A stretch of 64,000 nucleotides of DNA from Clitoria ternatea (Eukaryota; Streptophyta; Magnoliopsida; Fabales; Fabaceae), in the NCBI GenBank assembly GCA_037962975.1, contig CM075675.1:42702501-42766500 (forward strand), in the 5' to 3' direction. This document shows, in pieces, positions 55,578-64,000 of the stretch (its first letter is position 1; each line of letters begins with the position of its first letter). The translations under genes and the position numbers were made by a program. The notes below the pieces were generated by a model. That model was given only the letters and a program-made list of their open reading frames with translations. It made no database searches and was not told where the DNA came from.

Positions 55578-57108
55578 TGTTAGTCCTCAAATTTACAATA
55601 AAATCTTTAATAAAAATTTTGTAAAAAGAATAAAAATTTGGTTAATTTGTTAGAAATTTAGGTTTTAAATTCAATAAATGGATGTTGTTAGAAATAATCT
55701 ACCCTTGATCAATTTTCTCTAGTTTTATAGTAAAAATGTGCAGAATTTAAAGAGAAAAATTGAAGAACTGGGAAGTTGACACGTAGCATCAACACCACGC
55801 GTAGCGTGGGAACTTTTGATGCTGACGCTACGCGTCACACCCACGTGTAGCGTCAGGAGCTACGTGGACAACACTAACAGGTGGTCAAGCACTCAGCTAG
55901 TGACCCCTTCATTACCCACAAGTGTCCAAGCCAAACTAGGGAACACGGCACACCTGTCTGGGAATTATTAATTAAAATAATTACACAATCATGGCCACTT
56001 TGAGCTGTTTAATGGAAGCTGAGTCAGGGACCTGACGTGTAGCGTCAGGCTGGCGCGTAGCGCCAGGACCCTTCCTCAGCCCTATAAATAGGGCTATTCT
56101 CCACACTTCTAAGCATCCAATTCTGAAATTCAGTCTTTCTTATCTCTCTTTTCACTCGAGTTTGAGTGTTCTTCTTTGAGTTTGTAAGGTTGGAGTGATT
56201 TCTAGATACTTGAGAGTGTTATGTAGTAGTGTGAGCTTTTGTATTGTGAAGTGTTTTCAAGTCATCGTAATGTCAAACTCTGTAAGTGTTGTTCTTACTT
56301 TTATTATGTGTAACTAAATTGCTTATGTTGGAATTTGGTAAATCAATCTATTGTATGATGTTGTGATTATGACCTCTATATATTTATGATTCAAGAACAT
56401 GTTAGTATCTCAACTCTTTATTAATATGAACATCAAACGGGAGAATGATTATCATGTGTATTAAAAATTGTTTTATTAGTATGAATATCAAACGGAAGAA
56501 TGATTATTCATGCCAAATTAAAATCTATTTTAATGAAAGTAAAAGTAGAAATACCCTTAATATACTAATTACTAGGGATAGAATTGGTAATTATTATTGC
56601 CATAAGGCCAGGACTTAATGCAAGTTTTTATTGAGAAAGCTCACGAGGGATCAGAGTTTAGGATAAATACTTAGAATTGATATCACGAGGAATCGGTTAT
56701 AATGACTTTAAGCTGCAATAACATGAACTTGATGATTAAGTATGTACGTTGTAATTATTGCATTATATTTTAGTGCGAGAATCCTAATTCCAACATAGTT
56801 TGTTAATCTATGTTTTTACCTCAAGTATCTGTATTATTCTGAATTACATCTCAACTTTATAGTTAGATTTTATCTTTTCCATCTTTTTCCCTTGTGAACA
56901 AATCAACCATCAAATCTTGTAAATATTGTATAAATTGTTTATAAATTATTCTTTTGTTAATAATCATTGATAAATTTACCATAGTAAATAAGAAATTACT
57001 ATGAGTTAGTGGACTTTCAATCCCAGTGGAACGATATCTAAATTTAAAAACTACAATCAATTGGTGTGCTTGCCAATTAATAACCCAACAATAACATGGG
57101 GGTTAACA
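55578..57108 (+). repeat. Athila 3' LTR (complete, 1531 bp)
   Basis: Starts TGTTAG and ends TTAACA, giving the inverted termini TGTTA/TAACA. A TATA box TATAAATA lies at 56083-56090. U3 upstream of it carries GTA-centred inverted repeats (55777-55857 and 56031-56066). Its 3' 934 bp match the 5' LTR at the left window edge. Confidence 0.94.
56083..56090 (+). promoter_or_regulatory. Athila LTR TATA box
   Basis: CCTATAAATAGGGC context in a GC-richer stretch of U3, just downstream of a cluster of inverted repeats. The transcription start would be expected about 30 bp downstream. Confidence 0.65.
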
Positions 57109-57170
57109 ATAAGTATGCTAGGTTTTTGCAATTTTCTGAAATAAGTATGTTGTTGAATTGTTATTTTAGG

Positions 57171-59886
57171 ATGAATCCTTGTTTCAAGTTGGAGATTTTT
57201 CATAAGGGGTGTTTTGTTGAAGAACATGGGAAGAAGTTGGCATATACTGGTACAAAATCTAAATGGGATATCGACAAGGATAGGTGGAGTTACTTTGAGG
57301 TTATGGGAATACTAAAAGATATGGGGTACGTGAATATTGAAGAACTATGGTACAAAATCAGAGGCAAGGAGTTTCATGTTGGTCTGAAGCAACTGTCGAA
57401 TGATCAAGGTTGTTTGGAGATGGCAAGGGTTTCAGATTCTAGGGGGAAGGTTCAATTATGGATACATGGAAACTAAGGACCATAATTAACAGTCACAATT
57501 GTGGCAGATAACACAGGATCAAGTTTTTGAGTTCAAAATGGTTATCTAAGGAGTTGGTGACTGGTGTTAAGGAGAATCCTAGGTTAAGACTATAAGATAT
57601 ATGTAACAGGGCTCAAGAGGCTTAGCATACAAAAATAAGCAAGTCCAAGGCTTATAGGGCTAGAAAAGCAGCAATAAGGATTATGGATGGTGACTTCACT
57701 GAGAAGTATAGAGAGTTGTGGGAGCATCATAAAGCTCTAGTCAGCTTCAACCCTAGTTCAATAGTCAAGTTGAATATACAACCAGTTGCAAAGGCAAGTG
57801 GAGTAACCGATGATGTCCCAAGAACAATAATCACTTTCTTCCATAGGTTGTATGTTTGTTTGAAAGCTTGCAAAGATAGTTTCATACATTGTAGAAAGAT
57901 TGTTAGGTTAGATGGTTGCTTTCTAAAAGGACCTTTTGGTAAGTAACTCCTTTCTACAGTGGGTAAAGACCCAAATGACTAAATGCTACCAATTTCAATT
58001 GGTGTGGTGGAATATGAAAACCCAGTTTCATGGAGGTGGTTCTTGGAATTACTAGTTAGTGATTTAGGAGGCCCAGAGGCTTGTAGTGGCCTTACGTTCA
58101 TGTTTGACCAGCAGAAGGTATGAGTTTCATTTTGGTCCCTCATGTTTTTGTTAGTTCCACTTTGATCATATGTACCATGTACATACTAGGACCAGACTAG
58201 TGTCACATACCTAAAACAAACTTGGGCTCCATAAACAGAAACTGATCCAGATTGCCATATACACAATCTAAACCAGACTAGTGCCATATACCTAAAACAT
58301 ACTTGGTCTCCATAAATAGAAACTAATCCAGACTTCCATATACACAATCTAAACCAAATTAATGCCATGTACCTGAAACAGACTTGAATTTCTGTACCAG
58401 ACTTGGTTGGGTGCAATTTTGACCCAAACTTGCATTTCTGTACCAAACTTGGTTGGGTGCAATTCTAACCCAGACTTGCATTTCTATACTAAACTTGGTT
58501 GCATTTCTATACCAAATTTGTGTAATTCTGACCTAGACTTGGTTACATTTCTGTACCAGACTTAGGTCCCTAATTATGACTTGCTTTCATTTAACTGACT
58601 CTTAATATTTAGTTGCATTTATTTGACTCCTGCTATTTGGTTACATTTCTGGTCTGTACCAAACTTCGTTGCATATCTGACTCTAAATGACATTTGGTTT
58701 GACTGAGCATACAATTCATGCTTAGGGTGGTCAATAACTGAAATGCATTTTTTTGTTTCATTATGCTCCCTCATGTTTTTTCTTAGTATAATTTGGTCCT
58801 TAATGTTTTTTTTCTAGCATACGTTGATCCCTGATGTTGTTGTCATAGTTCCATATTGGTTTCTGATGTTGTAGCCTTGTAGGGACTGCAACATACATCA
58901 GAGGAGCTCATCTCTGGCGTTGATCAGAGGTTTTCTGTTAGACACCTCTACATTAACTTCAGGAAGAGATATCTAAGAAAACATCTAAAGGACTTACTGT
59001 GGAAGGTAGCTAAGTCCATATATACATAAGAATAGTAGAGGACAATGTTGGAGATCAAGGATGTCAACGATGCTACCTATAAAAAGTTGATCAAACTATC
59101 TCTCAGACATTGGAGCAAGTCAAGGTTTTCATATACACCCAAGTGTTATGTTTTGGTCAACAATATGTTTGAAACATTTAATTTAGTCATTGTTGGAGCA
59201 AGGGGGAAGCCCATCATCACTATGTTGGCCTATCATCATTATGTTGGAGGACATTAAGACTTACATGATAGAAAGATGGGCCAACAATAGGACAAAAATG
59301 CTAAATTACACTAATGATGTCCTTCCAAGGATAAAACAAAGGATTGAGAAATCAAAGTTATATACAAATGTGTACCAAGTCAGGTTAGATTTGGATCACT
59401 TTTGTTGTTGTTTACTATACTACAGGCCATGTTCAAATATACTAACTATGATGTTCTCATGTGTAGGTGGTCAGGGGACAATATCTATGAGGCTAACCAC
59501 ATTAACCATGTTGCTGATAAATTCATTATAGATTTGAAAGCCATCAAATGTAACTGCAGAAAGTGGATGCTAATAGGGATACCATGTAACTATGCAATTG
59601 CATGTATGAAAGAGGTAAATGAAACTCCAGAAACCTACATCCCTGTGATGTACAGAAAAGAAACATATGCAAAATGTTATTATCCTATAATCTTATCCAC
59701 CATTGGGAAGAATATATAGGAGAAGGTTGAGGCAAACACTGTATAAGATCATTCAAGAGACAAACTAGAAGGCCTAATAAATCTAGGAAGAAGGACCCAA
59801 CTGAGAAAGATGTCAAGGAAGGGATTGAAGACCAAATATAGTGTATGTGGAACTACATGTCACAACAAGGCTACCTGTCCTTCTAA
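57171..59886 (+). pseudogene. MULE (Mutator-like) transposase pseudogene
   Basis: Cut-and-paste transposase of the MuDR type, decayed. The ATG at 57171 starts a PB1-like N-terminal domain with YTGTKSKWDIDKDRWSYFEV. After several stops comes KAYRARKAA, then the transposase core entry CRKIVRLDGCFLKGPFG (about 57890-57942) and GVVEYENPVSWRWFLELL. A likely intron (58119-58882) separates this from VRHLYINFRKRY, and the core runs on to about 59230 (AYKKLI.., KPIITML). The SWIM finger reads CNCRKWMLIGIPCNYA near 59550, where the usual histidine is Tyr. A damaged zinc knuckle follows (CGTTCHNKATCPS). The Athila 3' LTR ends 63 bp before the ATG, so its insertion removed the promoter. Confidence 0.82.
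58119..58882 (+). repeat. Putative MULE intron with tandem repeats
   Basis: AAG|GTATGAG donor and CCTTGTAG|GG acceptor join two conserved parts of the transposase core. Inside, an ~82-bp unit (GACTAGTG(C/T)CA.., CATACCTAAAAC.., CTTGG(G/T)CTCCATAAA) repeats about 2.5 times at 58185-58385. A related unit of about 60 bp (TTTCTGTACCAGACTTGGTTG) repeats to about 58570. Confidence 0.6.
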
Positions 59887-60261
59887 ACCACCACCCGAGA
59901 AGCCTTAAACCTAACAATTTTCCAATAACCAAACCATAGCTCAACAACTATTGCTGCCAAAAGGTCAACCAAAAGACAACGTGCCACTGTTGTTTCTACA
60001 AATCTAGTCCAACTAAGGCCAAAGTTAACACCAAAGAGGAAAAATATTTGAACCATTCCAGTCTTATGTTTAGAGCTCTTGTGTTTTACATTAGGCCTTT
60101 TGTTATGTTTAGAGGTCTTATAATTTATATTAGGCCTTTTTATGTTGGAACAATGTTGTATTTTATGAATGGTGATGTTTACACATTGTAAAGGCCTTAT
60201 TATCTTAGAACTAATGTTTTTTTTTTCCAATGGTGGTGTTTATGATGTTTTTATCCATACA

Positions 60262-60480
60262 AATTAGAAATAACAACTGAAAGTAACATTAAGAATTAAA
60301 ATTAACTACCAAAAATAACAACTGAAATTAACATCTCAAATTAAAAACTCATATAAACAACTAAAATTAACAACTTAAACTAACAACTTAGAGTCACAAC
60401 TCAAATTAACAACTGAAATTAACAACTCAAATTAACAATTAAACTTAACAATTATAGTTAACAACTTAAACTTAACCAAA
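60262..60480. repeat. A-rich short repeat (AACTNAAATTAAC type)
   Basis: Many imperfect copies of a 12-13-base phrase such as AACAACTGAAATT / AACAACTCAAATT. Lies between the MULE transposase and the convergent zinc-finger remnant; no coding potential seen. Confidence 0.7.
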
Positions 60481-60619
60481 CTACAATACCTTCAAATACA
60501 CCCTATAATAACAACAGTTTACATATTTCTATTTCTACTACAAACACATATGCACTCTACTCCCACCTCATAGAAAAATCACAAACACATTAACTAAAGC
60601 TAACAACACAAAATACAGC

Positions 60620-61060
60620 AGATCCACTTGTTATATCTTTTTAACTCCTTAAGAGATTTCTGCAAAGCAATTATTCTTCTTCTTTGTCTAATAATCAACA
60701 AATCCTTCTCAGCTTCAGCAACATCCACAACCTATTGGAAGAAATTAAAACTCCCATCACCTGCTTCACCGTACAAAAACACCATTCATAACATTAAGAA
60801 CACTTTTCACGCATCAACTTGTCCAGAAGTACAAAGGGCATAATCACGAAATAAATAGTTTACCTGATACTTCCTATACCCCCAGAATTATCTTCCGTAG
60901 TTACTCGTGGTTCTTGAGGTTTGAAGCACAACTTTATAGTGCCTAATGCATTCACAATAAGGAGAATCTTCACGCATCAAGTCTCTTCCATTGTTAACAC
61001 AGAACCACACGAATTGGTCATGATGGAGGATTCGATTGGGATCACACATTGAAGTTTTCA
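60620..61060 (-). pseudogene. GRF-type zinc-finger gene remnant, convergent with MULE transposase
   Basis: On the - strand, YCECIRHYKVVLQTSRTTSN followed by YGR, a stop and FWGYRKYQ (60990-60865) matches the pattern of the plant GRF zinc finger (C-x-C...TS.T..N.GR.F.GC). The final cysteine is Tyr, and a TAA lies between GR and FWG. A GTAAAC donor follows at 60863. A second segment (about 60750-60625) encodes a Lys/Glu/Leu coil with a stop. Small GRF-plus-coil proteins accompany many plant MULEs. Exon borders are uncertain. Confidence 0.45.
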
Positions 61061-61149
61061 CCCAATTTGAATGCAAAATTAGCAACCCTAGAGCTATAAT
61101 GGAGGAAAGCTTTCATGGGAACGATAAAGAAGAAAACCACGTTAGAAAC

Positions 61150-61300
61150 TCCCGCAGATGGTGTTACCCTTTTTTTTGCTTGACGGAATGACCAACTTGA
61201 CACATATTTAAAAGTTTAGGGAACGTGATTGAAACAAAAAAAAATAGGAGACCAAACTAAATAAAACTTAAAACATAGAGGACCAATTGATATATTTAGC
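61150..61300. repeat. Probable MULE right end (terminal sequence)
   Basis: Contains GGAGACCAAACTAAATAAAAC and GAGGACCAATTGATATATTTA. These are reverse complements of the TTTGGTCCCTCATGTTTTT-type phrases seen at 58130 and 58790. Such phrases are frequent near MULE termini. I cannot define the terminal inverted repeat, because the left end lies beyond the Athila insertion. Confidence 0.35.
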
Positions 61301-62459
61301 CCAATAAAAATAAGATCATTATAATTAATAAAATTTATAAACCATGCATACATATAGAAAATGGATATTTTGTTTATTACATGATTTTCAATAGAATTAT
61401 GACACCTAAAACTAAGATTACAAATTCCATAGTAATTGTCTAGGGCGTAGAAAATTTTAAGGTAAAATTTTTATTTTTTGAAGAGTCACATCAAAATTTG
61501 TAATCTAAGTTCTAAAATTACGTGAAAATACACCTAACTTTTCCTAATATCAATTTTTAACTAAAAATTCATCATCGGTGGTATATACATAGAGTTCATC
61601 ACAATTACTCAACCTTGGACCATTTCTATGCATACATAGCATCCATACAAGTATAAACCAAGAGTATTTAAACATGTCATATTCTTTCAACCATTCTTAT
61701 GAACTCATCTTCAAACTAATTTAATCATACCAAGCTTGCAATCACCTATTCCATACCAAGATCAATTCTAATATTAGTGCATTTTCGATACTACTCCTAA
61801 ACATCACAAGTTCACTAGCTCATTGCCATCCAAGATGTCATACACATCAAGTGCATATCAAGCACTACAACATATTCTTTGATCGTACATCTTGAATTAC
61901 ATTCATTATACTAGTATAACAATTTCAAATTATATTCAGGTATATTTACAGTCTGCCTATACACATAGGCCTTTTGATAAAAAAAATATAATAATGTAGG
62001 CTAAAGTGTTAAACTAACACAAATCAAGCGAGATCACCAAAACTACATATATAGATTCACATAAACATCAAAATAATACCTAACTTCCTTGTATTGCCAA
62101 CCTACACTTTCAAAGATATTACAAAGCATTTCCATGTTTCATATTCACTAAACTACAAGTATGGAAGAGCGGGATCAAGTATAAAATAAGTACAAAATGA
62201 AATAAAATCACTCGAGCACAAAATCAAAGTATAGCAAACTCAGTCAAATTCAAACACATGGAAAATGCAATTATATGCATATGCCAAACAATGTTGGTTC
62301 ATTTAAACAATCTTCCAATTTAACTAATGTTGTCATGATGGATCCATTATAACTGGTGGGTAATCATTGCAGTCTAACAATCTTCGTATCACTTTGTTGG
62401 AAAATAGCCTCAGACTTAAGAAAGGGGTGAATTAAGTCTTGGAAATTTCTTATTTTTTA
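61301..62459. other. AT-rich spacer, no feature seen
   Basis: No open frame of note, no tRNA-like fold noticed, no tandem repeat. Probably decayed intergenic DNA. Confidence 0.6.
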
Positions 62460-62998
62460 GCCTCGTTGAAGGTAGTGAAGTCCTGCATGTACGGTTGTAG
62501 ATTCACGTAAGTGAGGCTCATCCTCTTGAAACAATCATAGAAGAGGACGTCACAGAAACTGCCCTAGTCCACTAGGATCTGCTTGAATCTCCTAGAGAAA
62601 GGGATACTTAACTTGTATCCAGACAAGGGATAGCTAGAGATAACACCCCTGCGCCTGGAGTTTGGCTATTCTGCATGAGACTGGGTCTCCTGCTCTTCTT
62701 CATACGTAGGAATCTTTGAATACGAAAGTGTACGAGACACTTCATGCATGGAAGCTTCAGGTTGTTGAACCTTGTTAGGGCTCACATTCTCTACATGAGT
62801 GGAACGCTCACGCCTCAACTCATCAAGCTCCTCCTTGAGCTTCCTGATAATCTCATCCCTAGGGTCAAGAATGACCACTGAGACTATCTTTCTTGCAGAC
62901 ACACTTGCACGATCAAAGGCCAAACATCTTGGCTTAAAGTACATTAGATCCTCAACGTGACCCTCGAGCTCAAGATTCTCAATGAATGTTGAACTCAA
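62460..62998 (-). pseudogene. Degraded Ty3/gypsy gag-pro fragment
   Basis: On the - strand 62998-62666 encodes 110 residues ending in a charged helix (DEIIRKLKEELDELRRERST). Beyond it, about 62560-62465, a second frame reads FCDVLFYDCFKRMSLTYVN, which resembles the region just after the aspartic protease active site of plant Ty3/gypsy elements. The stops and frame changes between them indicate a dead remnant. The 110-residue ORF alone has no recognised function. Confidence 0.45.
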
Positions 62999-63819
62999 GA
63001 ATACAAAAATAAGACTTAAAGTTTTCAGGTCCCACCGGCCATGCCAATGAACTAGTCTAGGTCAGGGTACAGGATTTGGCCTCGTGACAATCCTTAAAAT
63101 GATACTTCATGTGTGAATCTTACACCGGTCTAGTGGGAATCCGGTATTATATCCTCTATTCCAATGGGAAATAAAGGTCTTAGAGTGATTCCTTGTACCA
63201 AATCACTAGCCTAATGCGTTGTGGGGCGAAAGGGGATGTCACCTACAAGGACACTTTAACGCTCAAGTCAGTGAATATTCAAGGGAATTTCAAAGCTTAA
63301 GCATGAGTTTTAGAGAGAATATTCAATATTACGTTGATGCATGAGAATTTATACTTGTAGGTAATAGAAGAGTCTCCTTGTTTACCAAGTCATTCGTACG
63401 TTGTGTCAGCACTTTTCTGATCTCCTGTAGAAAGGCTGACACATGAAAGGGACATATCCAAACGGCTCTATCTACCAGTCAGTCACTTTGCAGGTTACTT
63501 GATTAACACACTGATGCATAGGTCAACCATGACTTTCCAGTGTTGAGAGAATGACTCACACTAGTGTCGGTTCTGGAACCTTATCACTCAGTATTAAGGG
63601 AATGGCTGATATCGAGGTCGGTTCAAAGACCTTGTGTGTGACTCTGGAGATCCGATGTTAGGACACCATACATTATGGGCTATCGACCCTAAGGACGGTT
63701 TATTGGTCAAATTACCATTGTGCCCAGGGGTCGGTATTAGTACCGGATCAAAACTCAAAATAAATAGGAAAACTAAACACATATTTGTCTTTCTAAAAAT
63801 AGGATGTTACAAGAATCAT
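62999..63819. other. Intergenic DNA, possible retrotransposon leader
   Basis: No gene. The phrase TTTAACGCTCAAGTCAGTGAAT at about 63256-63277 resembles a conserved phrase I recall from non-coding parts of plant Ty3/gypsy elements, so this may belong to the same remnant as 62460-62998. Confidence 0.35.
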
Positions 63820-63905
63820 ATTTACAATAATATATTATATATATTTATTATTTACAATAATATATATTATATAGATTTATTATTTACAATAATATATATT
63901 ATAAT
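63820..63905. repeat. AT-rich tandem repeat, 30-32 bp unit
   Basis: About 2.7 copies of ATTTACAATAATATATATTA followed by TATAGATTTATT. Simple AT-rich array near the window end. Confidence 0.75.
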
Positions 63906-64000
63906 TGTTACTAATTATAATTATATATTTTTATTATGTATTTTAAGTTATTAATAATAAAATCCAAGGAAGAAAATATTTAATGAAAATAATTATATTA

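Larger units (their letters stand above)
1..57108 (+). mobile_element. Athila-type Ty3/gypsy retrotransposon (element D), interrupted by nested elements
   Basis: Outermost element of the stack. Its partial 5' LTR (1-934) matches the end of a complete 3' LTR (55578-57108). Between them, in order, are a primer-binding site, gag, protease, RT-RNase H, integrase and an env-like ORF, all on the + strand. The integrase C-terminal region and the downstream ATHILA-ORF-like protein point to the Athila lineage. The element is interrupted from 8785 to 54047 by Ogre element A, leaving about 11.8 kb of Athila sequence in the window. All coding regions carry stops and frameshifts, so this copy cannot make its own proteins. 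The 5' target duplication lies outside the window; the 3' copy would be the bases just after 57108. Confidence 0.93.

Noticed and set aside
58186..58446. 86-codon - strand frame with repeated FRYMALVWFRLCIW
   Set aside because: Read from the tandem repeats inside the MULE intron.

Overview
The window is plant nuclear heterochromatin built almost entirely from nested LTR retrotransposons, with no convincing single-copy host gene. The elements are an Athila-type Ty3/gypsy, two Ogre/TAT-type Ty3/gypsy and a Sirevirus-type (SIRE/Maximus) Ty1/copia. Two very large Ogre-like elements nested in one another suggest a legume, probably of the inverted-repeat-lacking clade (Vicia, Pisum, Lens, Trifolium and relatives). 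That is an inference from element families; no host gene confirms it.

Layout from outside in. (D) An Athila element on the + strand fills <1-57108. Its 5' LTR is cut by the window edge (1-934) and its 3' LTR is 55578-57108. Gag, pro, RT-RNase H and integrase lie at 1094-6472, and an env-like ORF starts at 7740. (A) An Ogre-like element on the - strand (8785-54047) is inserted in that ORF with a 5-bp duplication ATGAC. It keeps only part of gag. (B) A nearly intact Ogre-like element on the - strand (8870-39525) sits inside the LTR of A (duplication GGAGT/AGAGT). It carries ORF1, gag-pro, a predicted in-frame intron, pol with two RNase H domains, and an extra two-exon gene in antisense. (C) A very young Sirevirus on the + strand (26851-36797) sits in the leader of B with a perfect GTTCT duplication. 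It has gag, pol and an env-like ORF. LTR divergence by hand count falls inward: D about 4-5%, A several percent, B about 0.5%, C about 0.3%.

Right of the Athila (57109-61300) lies the DNA it landed in: a decayed Mutator-like (MULE) transposase pseudogene with a PB1-like N-terminus, a transposase core and a damaged SWIM finger, plus a convergent remnant of a GRF-type zinc-finger gene. From 61300 on is AT-rich spacer with a degraded Ty3/gypsy gag-pro fragment (62460-62998) and simple repeats.

The most unusual signals are non-coding. Paired 12-bp palindromes spaced 20-21 bp, repeating every ~71 bp, occur both in the Sirevirus LTR and upstream of its env-like ORF. Short inverted repeats with a GTA centre recur in the Athila LTR and internal region. 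ACGT-core motifs recur in the Ogre LTRs. The Ogre 3' regions have expanded into several tandem-repeat families. The Ogre B antisense gene has its own TATA box and an intron.
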